Counted from the first letter of the stretch, positions 17,873-29,294 are shown. The stretch is 64,000 bases of DNA from G963674955 sp963674955 (GCA_963674955.2 CAXXKR010000004.1:124001-188000); one strand, 5' to 3'. The notes: generated from the sequence alone by a model not told the origin. Translations and numbers: made by a program.

Positions 17873-19426
17873 ATGTCCGACAAGGTATACATATTCGATA
17901 CGACGTTGCGCGATGGAGAGCAGTCTCCCGGCGCGACCATGAATACTCATGAAAAAATCAGCATGGCCAGGCAGTTGGAGTTTCTGGGAGTCGACATTAT
18001 CGAGGCTGGTTTTCCTGCCGCGAGCCAGGGCGACTTCGAAGCTGTCCGGGCCATTGCCGGGGCAGTGAAGGATGTCCAGGTGGCCGGTTTGTGCCGGTCA
18101 ATGAAAAACGACATCGACCGGGCCTGGGAGGCCATCAAGGACGCGGCCAACCCCCGCATCCACACCTTCATAGCCACTTCCGACATCCACATGAAGCACA
18201 AGCTGAACAAGACGCCGGAACAGGTGCTGGAAATGACCGAGGCCGCAGTGAAACATGCCGCCTCCTATACCTCCAATGTGGAGTTTTCGGCGGAGGACGC
18301 CTCGCGTTCGGACTGGAAATTTCTGGCCAAGGTCTCGGAAACGGCCATCAAGGCCGGAGCCACGACCATCAACATCCCGGATACCGTTGGTTACGCCCAG
18401 CCCTTCGAGTACGCCGAATTGATCAGCTATCTTCTTAAAAACGTACCCAATAGCAGCGAGGCCATATTCAGCGTCCACTGCCATAACGACCTCGGCCTTG
18501 CCGTGGCCAACAGCCTGGCGGCCGTGCGCGCCGGAGCCAGGCAGTGCGAGGTGACCATTTCCGGAATAGGCGAAAGGGCTGGCAACGCGGCACTCGAGGA
18601 AGTGGTCATGGCCCTTCAGACCCGCAACGAGCTTTACAATGTCGAGACGAACATCAAGACGGAACAACTCTTTCCGTCGTGCAGACGCCTTTCCCAGATT
18701 ATCGGCCAGCCCATCCCGCCCTACAAGGCCATTGTCGGACCCAACGCCTTCGCCCATGAATCGGGAATCCATCAGGATGGCATGCTCAAGAACCGCTTGA
18801 CCTACGAGATCATGACCCCGGAATCCATCGGACGCCTGGGCACCGACCTGATCATCGGCAAGCATTCCGGCAGCCATGCGGTCAAGTCCAAGATCAAGGA
18901 ACTGGGCTATGAGCTTGACGAAATGCAGCTTGGGGTGGTCTTTGACGCCATAAAGGAACTGGCCGACAAGAAGGAACACATTTACGACGAGGACGTTGAA
19001 GCCCTTGTCCTTGAAAAGGCCTTTCGCCTGCGGGACAAGTTCCGCCTCAAGGACATGAGTGTTTTTTCCGGAACCGGCGGGGTTCCGCCGCATGCCGCCG
19101 TGGTCATGGAATTCATCGAGGACGATCAGGTCAAGATCGAACGCAAGCATTCGGCATTCGGCGAGGGGCCCATAGACGCGGTGTTCACGAGCATCAGCGA
19201 GAGCGTGGGCATACACCCGAAGCTTGAACGCTATCTGGTCAACGCGGTTACCGGCGGCACCGATGCCCAGGGAGCGGTCACCGTCCGCATCGAAGACAAT
19301 GGAATAATGGCCGTGGGTCGCGGCACCAACGAGGATATCCTCGTGGCCAGCGCCCAGGCGTACATCAGCGCACTGAACAGGCTCGTCAAAGCCAAAGAGG
19401 AGAAACGGGAATGCCCTACAATTTAA
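17873..19426 (+). CDS. leuA: 2-isopropylmalate synthase
   Basis: First committed step of leucine synthesis: acetyl-CoA plus 2-oxoisovalerate. 517 residues, starting YIFDTTLRDGEQSPGATM (catalytic metal/substrate motif). SVHCHNDLGLAVANSLAAVR provides the metal-binding HxH, and the flexible linker HESGIHQDGMLKNRLTYEI follows. A C-terminal regulatory domain from about residue 390 suggests leucine feedback inhibition. AGGAGG precedes ATG 17873. leuC begins within its last codons. The 120-bp leader shows no obvious leader peptide or T-box. Confidence 0.95.
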   Translation: MSDKVYIFDTTLRDGEQSPGATMNTHEKISMARQLEFLGVDIIEAGFPAASQGDFEAVRAIAGAVKDVQVAGLCRSMKNDIDRAWEAIKDAANPRIHTFIATSDIHMKHKLNKTPEQVLEMTEAAVKHAASYTSNVEFSAEDASRSDWKFLAKVSETAIKAGATTINIPDTVGYAQPFEYAELISYLLKNVPNSSEAIFSVHCHNDLGLAVANSLAAVRAGARQCEVTISGIGERAGNAALEEVVMALQTRNELYNVETNIKTEQLFPSCRRLSQIIGQPIPPYKAIVGPNAFAHESGIHQDGMLKNRLTYEIMTPESIGRLGTDLIIGKHSGSHAVKSKIKELGYELDEMQLGVVFDAIKELADKKEHIYDEDVEALVLEKAFRLRDKFRLKDMSVFSGTGGVPPHAAVVMEFIEDDQVKIERKHSAFGEGPIDAVFTSISESVGIHPKLERYLVNAVTGGTDAQGAVTVRIEDNGIMAVGRGTNEDILVASAQAYISALNRLVKAKEEKRECPTI

Positions 19427-20670
19427 CTCAAAAGATACTTCAGGCCCACACAGATGAGACGGTGGAGGGACCGGGCCAGATAGTCCGGTGCCGGGTTTCC
19501 CTGGTGCTGGCCAACGACATCACCGCCCCCCTGGCCATCAAGTCCTTCAAGGCCATGGGCGCGGACAAGGTTTTTGACAAGGACAAGGTCGCCCTGGTCT
19601 GCGATCATTTTACGCCCAACAAGGACATTGATTCCGCGGAACAGGTCAAGGTGGTCCGGGAATTCGCCGAGGAAAAGGGAATTACCCATTATTACGAGTG
19701 CGGAGATGTGGGCGTGGAGCACGCCCTGCTGCCTGAACTGGGCCTTGTGGGACCCGGCGACATCGTGGTCGGCGCGGACAGCCATACCTGCACCTACGGC
19801 GGCCTGGGCGCCTTCGCCACGGGCATGGGTTCCACGGACATCGCCGGGGCAATGGCCCTTGGCGAGACCTGGTTCAAGGTGCCGCCGACCATCAAGGTCG
19901 AATACGACGGCAGGCTTGAACAGTATGTGGGCGCAAAGGACATGATGCTCAGGCTCATCGGCGAGCTCGGCGTGGCCGGAGCGCTTTACAAGGCCCTGGA
20001 GTTCTGCGGCCCGGCGGTTGAGGGGCTGACCGTGGAAGGGCGCATGACCATTGCCAACATGGCCATTGAGGCCGGAGGCAAGGTCGGCCTGTTCGCGGTG
20101 GACGGCAAGACCCTGAAGTACGCGGCCGGGGCGGGAAGAAGCGGCGACGTGGCTTTGCAGCCGGACAAGGATGCTTCCTATGACCGTGAAGTCAGGATAG
20201 ACCTGACGGGCATGGAGCCGCAGATCGCCTGTCCCCACCTGCCGGACAACGTCAAGCCGGTGAGCGATTGTGGCGGATTCCGCATCCACCAGTCCGTTAT
20301 CGGCTCCTGCACCAACGGGCGCATCGAGGACATGCGCGAGGCCGCCGCCGTGCTCAAGGGCAAAAAGGTGGACAAAAAGGTGCGCTGCATAATCCTGCCC
20401 GCCACGCCCAATATCTGGAAAAAGTGTCTGCGCGAAGGGCTGCTCGAAATATTCACCGATGCGGGCTGCATCGTGGGGCCGCCCACTTGCGGACCCTGCC
20501 TCGGCGGGCACATGGGCATTCTGGCCGGTGGAGAGAAGGCCATCGCCACCACCAACCGCAACTTCAAGGGGCGCATGGGCAGCCTGGAAAGCGAGGTCTA
20601 CCTGTCCAATCCGGCCGTGGCCGCGGCCAGCGCAGTGGCCGGTGAAATCATCCACCCCGCAAAGGTTTAA
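19411..20670 (+). CDS. leuC: 3-isopropylmalate dehydratase large subunit
   Basis: Aconitase-family subunit, 419 residues, isomerising 2- to 3-isopropylmalate with LeuD. [4Fe-4S] ligands are seen at VIGSCTNGRIEDM and GPPTCGPCLGGHMG. Substrate loops are HFTPNKDID and ADSHTCTYGGLGAFATGMGS. The length matches the short bacterial/archaeal HacA-like type rather than the E. coli LeuC of about 466 residues. It overlaps the leuA end by 16 bases, with its SD (GAGGAG) inside leuA. Confidence 0.93.
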   Translation: MPYNLTQKILQAHTDETVEGPGQIVRCRVSLVLANDITAPLAIKSFKAMGADKVFDKDKVALVCDHFTPNKDIDSAEQVKVVREFAEEKGITHYYECGDVGVEHALLPELGLVGPGDIVVGADSHTCTYGGLGAFATGMGSTDIAGAMALGETWFKVPPTIKVEYDGRLEQYVGAKDMMLRLIGELGVAGALYKALEFCGPAVEGLTVEGRMTIANMAIEAGGKVGLFAVDGKTLKYAAGAGRSGDVALQPDKDASYDREVRIDLTGMEPQIACPHLPDNVKPVSDCGGFRIHQSVIGSCTNGRIEDMREAAAVLKGKKVDKKVRCIILPATPNIWKKCLREGLLEIFTDAGCIVGPPTCGPCLGGHMGILAGGEKAIATTNRNFKGRMGSLESEVYLSNPAVAAASAVAGEIIHPAKV

Positions 20671-20684
20671 GGAGAGACAAGGCA

Positions 20685-21179
20685 ATGCAAGTCAAAGGAA
20701 ACGCGCACAAGGTAGGCGCACATATAGATACGGACGCCATCATTCCGGCCCGATTTCTGGTCACCACCGACTCCAAGGAATTGGGCGCCAACTGCATGGA
20801 AGGGCTGGAGGCCGGTTGGGTCAAGCGGGTCAAGGAGAACGACATCATCGTGGCCGACGAGAACTTCGGCTGCGGTTCATCAAGGGAGCACGCCCCCATT
20901 TCCATCCTGGGAGCGGGGATTCCCATTGTCGTTGCCAAGAGCTTTGCCCGCATCTTCTACCGCAACGGTTTCAACATGGGGCTGGTGCTTTTGGAAGTGG
21001 GCGACGAGATAGACAAGATCAGCGACGGCGACACCCTTGAGGTCGACACGGCCAAGGGCGAGATCAGGAATCTGGCCACGGGAGATGTCATACAGTGCGC
21101 CCCGGTGCCTGAATTCATGCAGGAGATTCTTAATACTGGCGGTCTGGTGCCTTACGTTAGGAATCGCCTGGCCTCCTGA
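20685..21179 (+). CDS. leuD: 3-isopropylmalate dehydratase small subunit
   Basis: The 164-residue swivel subunit paired with LeuC. It contains the family motif ENFGCGSSREHAPISILGAG and FARIFYRNGFNMGL. It lies 14 bp after leuC with AGGAG upstream of ATG 20685. Length and motifs match the short LeuD class that goes with the HacA-like LeuC. Confidence 0.93.
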   Translation: MQVKGNAHKVGAHIDTDAIIPARFLVTTDSKELGANCMEGLEAGWVKRVKENDIIVADENFGCGSSREHAPISILGAGIPIVVAKSFARIFYRNGFNMGLVLLEVGDEIDKISDGDTLEVDTAKGEIRNLATGDVIQCAPVPEFMQEILNTGGLVPYVRNRLAS

Positions 21180-21257
21180 TTCGCGCATTTTGTGTTATTG
21201 ATTTTGTTAGTTTTCAACACGTTGTAATAATTCATATTCGATTAGCAGGGTGTAACA

Positions 21258-22325
21258 ATGAAGATATGTGTAATGGCCGGTGACGGCATCGGCCCGGAGA
21301 TAGTGGGCCAAGCTCTGAAGGTCCTTGAACGGGTGGGAGACAAGTTCGGCGAAAAATTTGAGACCACGGAAGCGCTGATCGGCGGCGTGGCCATTGACGC
21401 CACCGGAGTTCCATTGCCCGATGAGACCGTGGCCGCGTGCAGGGAATCGGACGCCGTGCTGCTTGGCGCGGTGGGAGGACCCAAGTGGGACGAGATCGAT
21501 CCGGCCATCAGGCCGGAGCGCGGTCTGCTGGGCATTCGCAAGGAGCTTGGGCTGTTCGCGAACCTCAGGCCCGCAACACTTTTCCCGCAGCTCAGGGATT
21601 CCTGCTACCTGCGTCCGGATATTGTTGAAAAGGGCATCGATGTCATGGTCGTCCGCGAACTGACTGGCGGCATCTATTTTGGCGAACCAAAGGGCACGGA
21701 AGTCCGCGACGGCGAGCGTGTCGGATACAACACCATGATCTACCGCGAGAGCGAGATCAGGCGCATCGCAAAGGTGGGCTTCGAGACGGCCATGAAGCGC
21801 GGCAAACGGCTATGTTCCGTGGACAAGGCCAACGTGCTGGATGTTTCCCGCGTCTGGCGCGAGATCGTCATTGAAGAGGCGGCCAACTATCCCGAGGTCG
21901 AGCTTTCGCATATGTACGTGGACAACGCGGCCATGCAGCTGGTGCGCGACCCTTCGCAGTTCGACGTGATGGTGACCGGCAATCTGTTCGGGGATATCCT
22001 GTCAGACGAGGCCGCAGTCATCACCGGCTCCATCGGCATGCTGCCCTCGGCGTCCCTGGGCGCGGAAAATCCGGGCCTGTACGAGCCCATTCACGGCTCG
22101 GCCCCGGACATCGCCGGGCAGGACAAGGCCAATCCCTTGGCCACCATCCTTTCCCTGTCCATGATGCTCAGGCATTCCCTGAATCTGCCGGAATTGGCCC
22201 AGGCCATAGACTCGGCCGTGGAAAAGACCCTGGAACAGGGCTATCGCACCGGCGACATCGCGGACAAGGGCGCCAAGATCATCGGCTGCGTCGAGATGGG
22301 CGAGCGGGTGCTGGCCAATATCTAG
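21258..22325 (+). CDS. leuB: 3-isopropylmalate dehydrogenase
   Basis: A 355-residue NAD-dependent decarboxylating dehydrogenase, third enzyme of the leucine branch. Motifs: MAGDGIGPEI at the N-terminus, RPERGLLGIRKELGLFANLR (substrate arginines), DVMVVRELTGGIYFGEP, and the metal/NAD region TGNLFGDILSDEAAVITGS with HGSAPDIAGQDKANP. A 78-bp AT-rich gap separates it from leuD, so a separate promoter is possible. The stop shares CTAG with the convergent GIY-YIG gene. Confidence 0.95.
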   Translation: MKICVMAGDGIGPEIVGQALKVLERVGDKFGEKFETTEALIGGVAIDATGVPLPDETVAACRESDAVLLGAVGGPKWDEIDPAIRPERGLLGIRKELGLFANLRPATLFPQLRDSCYLRPDIVEKGIDVMVVRELTGGIYFGEPKGTEVRDGERVGYNTMIYRESEIRRIAKVGFETAMKRGKRLCSVDKANVLDVSRVWREIVIEEAANYPEVELSHMYVDNAAMQLVRDPSQFDVMVTGNLFGDILSDEAAVITGSIGMLPSASLGAENPGLYEPIHGSAPDIAGQDKANPLATILSLSMMLRHSLNLPELAQAIDSAVEKTLEQGYRTGDIADKGAKIIGCVEMGERVLANI

Positions 22326-22582
22326 ATTGTCTTGCCCTGCATCGAGGTAAGGTAGGCTATTTTTTCGCGGGCCGGTTTTTGGCGCACGCAGTGTTCCATG
22401 CGTTGCGCCTGACTCCGGTCCGCGCAAGTGATGCTGCAAGCCAGCTCCACAGGCCGTCGGGCGCGGGTGTATTTGGCCCCGCTGCCGTCGTTGTGCTGGG
22501 AAAGCCTGCGCTCCAGGTCGGTGGTCACGCCACAATAAAGCGTTTTGTCGGCGCATTTCAGTAGATAGACGTGCCAGGGCAT
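22322..22582 (-). CDS. GIY-YIG nuclease-like small protein (UPF0213 type)
   Basis: 86 residues forming a single GIY-YIG domain: VYLLKCADKTLYCGVTTDLE gives the two strands (VYL and YCG in place of GIY and YIG), followed by RRLSQHNDGSGAKYTRARRP. Stand-alone proteins of this type are widespread; the cellular DNA substrate is not known. The stop overlaps leuB by 4 nt in convergent orientation. Confidence 0.85.
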   Translation of the reverse strand: MPWHVYLLKCADKTLYCGVTTDLERRLSQHNDGSGAKYTRARRPVELACSITCADRSQAQRMEHCVRQKPAREKIAYLTSMQGKTI

Positions 22583-22745
22583 GGACGGACCTTATACTTA
22601 AGGCCTTTTCCGGTCAAAGTGGGCGGAGGGGTACTTGCCTTCCGGGGCCATGAGTTTTATGCACACCTGTTCCGGTTAACATTCTCACCGGGTTCGCCTC
22701 GCGCCATTCATTTGGGAGGGGCGTCCGGTTCAAAGGCTGATATCG

Positions 22746-24710
<1,965 letters not shown>

Positions 24711-24720
24711 GAGTTTGGCC

Positions 24721-25128
24721 ATGGAGCTTCAGGTTGTGGCGGCCGTCATTTGGGACCAGGGCCGCTTTTTGGCCGTGCAGAGGCCGGAAGGCAAGGCGCA
24801 CGCCGGGTTCTGGGAGTTTCCAGGCGGCAAGATCAAACCCGGAGAAAACGGGCTCCAGGCCCTGGCGCGGGAATTGAGGGAAGAACTGGGAATCGAGGTC
24901 GTGGAGAGTTGCTTCTGGCGCCAGAGTAGACATGAGTATCCCGAGTTTTCCGTGCATTTGCGTTTTTATCACGTCCATGAGTTTTCAGGTCGCGTCAGGC
25001 CGTTGGAGGGGCAGTCGTTTAAATGGTTGAGGCCCGGAAAGAAGGACGGCCTGGTTTTTTTGCCTGCGGATGTGGAAACCGTTGAAGCTCTTGCCTCTTG
25101 GGATATGTCGGGAAAGATTAAGGATTGA
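24721..25128 (+). CDS. Nudix hydrolase, MutT/8-oxo-dGTPase type
   Basis: 135 residues with a perfect Nudix box GGKIKPGENGLQALARELRE followed by ELGIEV. GFWEFPGGK and the short VVAAVIWDQGRFLAVQRPEG strand are those of (d)NTP pyrophosphohydrolases such as MutT. ATG 24721 is chosen because TAGGAG lies 7 bp upstream and overlaps the end of the ABC-F gene. A role in cleaning oxidised nucleotides is likely but not proven by sequence. Confidence 0.85.
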   Translation: MELQVVAAVIWDQGRFLAVQRPEGKAHAGFWEFPGGKIKPGENGLQALARELREELGIEVVESCFWRQSRHEYPEFSVHLRFYHVHEFSGRVRPLEGQSFKWLRPGKKDGLVFLPADVETVEALASWDMSGKIKD

Positions 25129-25188
25129 TGGTCGTTCAAAGAAGGAGTATGAATTTCCAACCCAACATGAACAGATAAGGAGTTATTG

Positions 25189-26073
25189 TTGAAGATAATT
25201 GATCTGATTGATGCCAGCAAGCAATTCATATCACTAGAGTTTTTTCCTCCAAAGGAGAGGGCTTCCTGGCCTAAATTCTACGAGGTCGTGGAAAAATTGA
25301 ACAGGGTGAACCCGCTGTTCGTGTCCGTGACCTACGGGGCCGGCGGCGGCACTCAGGACAACACCCTGGCCATCGTCACCCACCTGAAAAACGAGATGGG
25401 CATAGAGACCATGGCCCACCTGACCTGCGTGGGGGCCTCCAGTGAAAAGCTGCACGGCTTTATGGACGCCCTCAAGGAAGCCGGAATAGAGAATGTCCTG
25501 GCCCTGCGCGGCGACCCGCCCAAGGATGACACGGGTTTCAGTTTTGAGGACCAGGAGTTCAGGCACGCTTCGGATTTGGTGCGGTTCATTCGAGGCAATT
25601 ATCCTGAAATGGGAGTCGGCGTGGTGGGCTATCCCGAGCCGCATCCCGAGTCGCCGAGCATAGTTGAAGACATCAAGTGGACCAAGAACAAGGTCGATCA
25701 GGGCGGCGAGTTCGTCATCACCCAGCTTTTTTTCGACAATCGCAAGTATTTCGACATGGTTCACAGGCTCAGGGAAATGGGCATGACCGCCCCGGTGATC
25801 CCCGGAGTTTTGCCCATAATGAGCATCAAGTCCGCAAAGTTCATGCTTTCCCTGGGCGGGCCGATTCCAGGGAAATTCATGCTGGATTTGGAAAAGGAGC
25901 ATGAGCGCGGCGGCGACGAGGCCGTTAGGCGTTTCGGCCTGGACTATGCCACGCGGCAGGCCCAGGGCCTGATCGACGGCGGCGCTCCGGGAGTGCATTT
26001 GTATACGCTCAACCAGGCCGGGGCCTGTCTTGAGATTGTGGGGAACTTGAAGTTTCAAGGGGAGGGGAAATGA
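25189..26073 (+). CDS. metF: 5,10-methylenetetrahydrofolate reductase
   Basis: 294-residue TIM-barrel flavoprotein of the MetF family, reducing methylene-THF to methyl-THF for methionine synthesis and one-carbon metabolism. SLEFFPPKE at the N-terminus holds the catalytic glutamate; VTYGAGGG, HLTCVGAS, NVLALRGDPP and GGEFVITQLFFDN follow in order. TTG 25189 is preferred over TTG 25186 because AAGGAG ends 6 bp before it. The stop overlaps the asd start (ATGA). Confidence 0.92.
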   Translation: MKIIDLIDASKQFISLEFFPPKERASWPKFYEVVEKLNRVNPLFVSVTYGAGGGTQDNTLAIVTHLKNEMGIETMAHLTCVGASSEKLHGFMDALKEAGIENVLALRGDPPKDDTGFSFEDQEFRHASDLVRFIRGNYPEMGVGVVGYPEPHPESPSIVEDIKWTKNKVDQGGEFVITQLFFDNRKYFDMVHRLREMGMTAPVIPGVLPIMSIKSAKFMLSLGGPIPGKFMLDLEKEHERGGDEAVRRFGLDYATRQAQGLIDGGAPGVHLYTLNQAGACLEIVGNLKFQGEGK

Positions 26074-27098
26074 GCGCTAAGAATCCAAGAGTGGCCGTTG
26101 TGGGGGCCACAGGCGCAGTGGGCAGAGAGATGTTGAAGACTTTGGAACAACGGAATTTTCCGGCTTCCGAGGTCGTTGCCTTCGCTTCAAGCCGTTCGGC
26201 AGGCAGCAAGCTGCCGTTCAAGGGCGGCGAGTTGACTGTGGTGGAGCTCAAGGAAGATTCCTTCAAGGGCTTTGACCTGGCCCTTTTTTCAGCCGGAGGC
26301 GGTACCAGCGAAAAGTTCGCGCCCCTGGCGGCCAGGGACGGGTGCGTTGTGGTGGACAACTCCAGCGCCTGGCGCATGGACCCCGGAACTCCGCTTGTGG
26401 TGCCGGAAGTGAACCCCGGCGATCTGGAAAAGCACAAGGGCATCATCGCCAACCCCAATTGTTCCACCATTCAGATGGTGGTGGCCCTAAAGCCCATCCA
26501 TGACGAGGTCGGCATAAGGCGCGTGGTTGTTTCCACCTATCAGGCCGTGTCGGGCACCGGGCAGAAAGCCATCCGCGAATTGGAAAACCAGGTGCGCAAG
26601 CTCATGGCCGGCCAGGACGCCGCAGCGGAAGTCTATCCGCATCAGATAGCCTTCAACTGCCTGCCCCAGATCGATGTTTTCATGGACAACGGGTACACCC
26701 GCGAAGAAATGAAGATGGTCAACGAGACCAAGAAGATAATGGGTGATGATTCCATAAGGGTCACGGCCACGGCCGTTCGGGTTCCTGTTTTTTACGGGCA
26801 CAGCGAGGCCTTGAACATCGAGACCGTCAAGAAGATGAGTCCCGAGGACTGCCGGACCATTCTTTCCCGTTCTCCGGGCATCACCGTGGTGGATTATCCG
26901 GAAAAAAGCGCCTATCCCATGGCCATCGACGCTGCCGGGGAGGATGATGTTTATGTGGGCCGCATCCGCGAGGACGCGACCATTGAAAATGGTCTGGACA
27001 TGTGGATAGTGTCCGACAATATCAGGAAGGGCGCGGCCCTGAACACCGTGCAGATCGGGGAAACCCTGATCCAGCGCGGCCTGCTGCGCGTTCCATAG
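26070..27098 (+). CDS. asd: Aspartate-semialdehyde dehydrogenase
   Basis: 342 residues; converts aspartyl phosphate to aspartate semialdehyde for lysine/DAP, threonine and methionine. NADP-binding VVGATGAVGREML, the active-site cysteine in IANPNCSTIQMV, and VSTYQAVSGTGQKA are diagnostic. It overlaps metF by 4 nt and is followed 8 bp later by the aminotransferase gene, so the three are one transcription unit. Confidence 0.93.
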   Translation: MSAKNPRVAVVGATGAVGREMLKTLEQRNFPASEVVAFASSRSAGSKLPFKGGELTVVELKEDSFKGFDLALFSAGGGTSEKFAPLAARDGCVVVDNSSAWRMDPGTPLVVPEVNPGDLEKHKGIIANPNCSTIQMVVALKPIHDEVGIRRVVVSTYQAVSGTGQKAIRELENQVRKLMAGQDAAAEVYPHQIAFNCLPQIDVFMDNGYTREEMKMVNETKKIMGDDSIRVTATAVRVPVFYGHSEALNIETVKKMSPEDCRTILSRSPGITVVDYPEKSAYPMAIDAAGEDDVYVGRIREDATIENGLDMWIVSDNIRKGAALNTVQIGETLIQRGLLRVP

Positions 27099-27106
27099 GA
27101 GACGCC

Positions 27107-28048
27107 GTGCTGAAGGTAACCGACACCGAGGGATACATACGGGCGCTGACCGACGCGCCGGCCGCAGGCAGGGCTTCGGTCCTGGCCTTTTACGAGCACA
27201 GGATCGGGGTGATCTGCAAAGATCCAAAACTGATGCTCATGCCCCTGGACGACCACATGGCCCACCGCGGGGACGGGGTCTTCGAGACCATGAAGTACGT
27301 GGGCGGCCGCATCTATCAGCTGGAACCGCATATCAAGCGCATGGGCAAATCCAGCAGCGCAATTTATCTCGAACCACCGTGTTCCTGGGACGAGGTTGGC
27401 GAAATCGTCAAGCAGGTGGCCAGGGCAGGAGAAAAGGATCAGGGCCTTGTGCGGGTGCTTCTGGGACGCGGTCCCGGCAGTTTCGGCATCGACCCGGACG
27501 AGTGTCCGGTGTCCAGCCTCTACGTGGTGGCCTATGACCTGCACATGAAGCCGGAAGAGGTCTTTGAGAAAGGGGTCACCGCCTTCAAGACATCCATTCC
27601 GGCCAAGCAGCCCTATCTGGCGACCATCAAGACGGTCAACTATCTGCCCAACATGCTCATGAAGCGCGAGGCCGTGAAAAAGGGCTACGACTATCCCTTG
27701 TGTTTCAATGATCGGGGATACCTTGCCGAAGGCGCCACCGAGAATGTAGTCATTGTCGACCAGGGCGGAGTCCTGCACATTCCGGAGATGACCAACGCCC
27801 TGGCCGGGACCACCCTCATGCGGGCGGTTGAGATGATCAGGGAGGAGGTGGAAATCACTTTCAGCGCAATCCGCGAGGACGAATTGCTCACGGCCAAGGA
27901 AGTGATCATCATAGGCACCACAATGGACGCTGTCTCAGTGGTCCGATACAACGGCAAGCCCATTCACGATGTCAGGCCCGGCCCTGTGAGCAGGCGGATC
28001 AGGGAATTGCTCAAGAAGGATTTGGCCGAGAACGGAACCCCGTTCTAG
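27107..28048 (+). CDS. PLP-dependent aminotransferase, fold type IV
   Basis: 313 residues; GTG 27107 follows TAGGAG. Fold IV features: HRGDGVFETMKYVGGRIYQL, the PLP lysine in ATIKTVNYLPNMLMKREA, and LAEGATENVVIVD. The family includes branched-chain aminotransferase (IlvE), D-amino-acid aminotransferase and aminodeoxychorismate lyase (PabC). Position after asd and metF does not decide between them. IlvE or PabC are the leading alternatives. A strong terminator follows. Confidence 0.8.
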   Translation: MLKVTDTEGYIRALTDAPAAGRASVLAFYEHRIGVICKDPKLMLMPLDDHMAHRGDGVFETMKYVGGRIYQLEPHIKRMGKSSSAIYLEPPCSWDEVGEIVKQVARAGEKDQGLVRVLLGRGPGSFGIDPDECPVSSLYVVAYDLHMKPEEVFEKGVTAFKTSIPAKQPYLATIKTVNYLPNMLMKREAVKKGYDYPLCFNDRGYLAEGATENVVIVDQGGVLHIPEMTNALAGTTLMRAVEMIREEVEITFSAIREDELLTAKEVIIIGTTMDAVSVVRYNGKPIHDVRPGPVSRRIRELLKKDLAENGTPF

Positions 28049-28084
28049 CCTGAATTCGAGCATTAGTTGGAAGATGATTATCAT

Positions 28085-28109
28085 GGCCGCCCTTGGGCGG
28101 CCTTTTTTT
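28085..28109 (+). terminator. Terminator of the metF-asd-aminotransferase operon
   Basis: GGCCGCC (28085-28091) and GGCGGCC (28096-28102) form a stem with loop CTTG, followed by seven T. It sits 36 bp after the aminotransferase stop. Confidence 0.9.
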
Positions 28110-28113
28110 GCGC

Positions 28114-29040
28114 CTAGAGCAGAATGCCGAGCAGGGCCTGGGCCAGGGACGGACCGCCGGACCTGTGCAGGGTGTTGTGTGATATGCTTCGTGAAATGCC
28201 TCGCGACAGGGCGACGTATTCGCTGGTCATGGCCTGTATGGCCTTTGAATCCGGTATTTCCGCCAGCCTGTGGCCCGTGGCCCATTTTTCGCCGCGCAGG
28301 TGAGACAGAGCCCAACGGACTTGCGTACCGCTGAAAAAGGCGTGGTTGTTGATGACCACCATTGCCTTGGCTCCGCCGTCGGCCGCTCTTGTCCTGAAGG
28401 TCATCTGCCCGCTGCCGTCATGGGCGTAGAGCGGACGCGAAACATGCTCGAACCGGTGATCCCTCAGGGCCGCGCGAATCCAGTAATCCCAGTCCCGATA
28501 CATGGTGTTGGACTTGAATTCCCCGCAATCCTTCCAGACTTCGCGGCGCATTGCCGCCGCAGGGCCGACGATGTTTCGTGCGCGCAGCAGGGTCGGGTTG
28601 AAGTCCGGCAGAGTTGCAAGCCCTGATTCACCTGGAAGAAACGGTCCGGACCCGGTGCGTACGTAATCCGAGTAGACGACGGATATTTCCGGCGAACCGT
28701 CGAAAACGGACATGAATCTTGAGATGCAGCCTGGAATCAGTCTGACCCTTGGACTTAAGTGGAGGATGAATTCACCGCGTGCCTTGTTCAGGGTGTTGTT
28801 CAAGGCTTGGGTTATTGTTTCAGCCTTGTCGTCAACCGCGATGATTTCGGTTTCCGGCAAGAGGCCTTGCCATTGTCTCTTGGTCTCGGAGAAATCCTGG
28901 CCGGATGCGAACTGGGACAGGAGAATCTCGGCTCCCATAAGTTGCGGGCCCTGGCGGGACAGGGAATGCAACAGCCGTGGAATGTGCTGTTCAAGCCCCG
29001 ACGGGCTGATTATTATTGAAAGCCTGGGAGAACCGGACAT
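28114..29040 (-). CDS. Glycosyltransferase family 2-like protein
   Basis: 308 residues from ATG 29040, which has GGGAAGGG upstream. GT-A like N-terminus (RLSIIISPSGLEQHIPRLLH) and ARGEFILHLSPRVRLIPGCI correspond to the region around the DxD motif, but the canonical acidic pair reads HLSPRVR here. The later part (VVYSDYVRTG, GPAAAMRREVWKDCGEF, MYRDWDYWIRAAL) is typical of GT2 proteins acting on rhamnan or O-antigen. Loss of DxD could mean an unusual or inactive enzyme. It converges with the aminotransferase operon. Confidence 0.65.
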   Translation of the reverse strand: MSGSPRLSIIISPSGLEQHIPRLLHSLSRQGPQLMGAEILLSQFASGQDFSETKRQWQGLLPETEIIAVDDKAETITQALNNTLNKARGEFILHLSPRVRLIPGCISRFMSVFDGSPEISVVYSDYVRTGSGPFLPGESGLATLPDFNPTLLRARNIVGPAAAMRREVWKDCGEFKSNTMYRDWDYWIRAALRDHRFEHVSRPLYAHDGSGQMTFRTRAADGGAKAMVVINNHAFFSGTQVRWALSHLRGEKWATGHRLAEIPDSKAIQAMTSEYVALSRGISRSISHNTLHRSGGPSLAQALLGILL

Positions 29041-29146
29041 AAACCCTTCCCTGGGTATTGACTGGCCTTGCACGGTCCGTGTGCAGGTTGTCGCCTTTTC
29101 GTCTCATTTTCTTTTCGGAGGAATGCTGATAAATCTTTAGGGCAAG

Positions 29147-29186
29147 GGCTGTGTTCAAACGAAAATGGCTGTGTTCAAACGAAAAT
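29147..29186. repeat. Perfect tandem duplication of a 20-bp unit
   Basis: GGCTGTGTTCAAACGAAAAT occurs twice in a row (29147-29166 and 29167-29186) about 110 bp upstream of the SulP fusion gene. The rest of the 29041-29294 gap shows no gene; it must hold the divergent promoters of the GT2 and SulP genes. Confidence 0.9.
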
Positions 29187-29294
29187 GGTTATTTTTCCGT
29201 TATCAGGGTATGGTAGTGTACTAAGGCCTGTTGGTCTGTTGACCGATAAGAAGCGTACGGTGTTCGACCTGCTTAACAAGTTTTCGGAGTGAAC

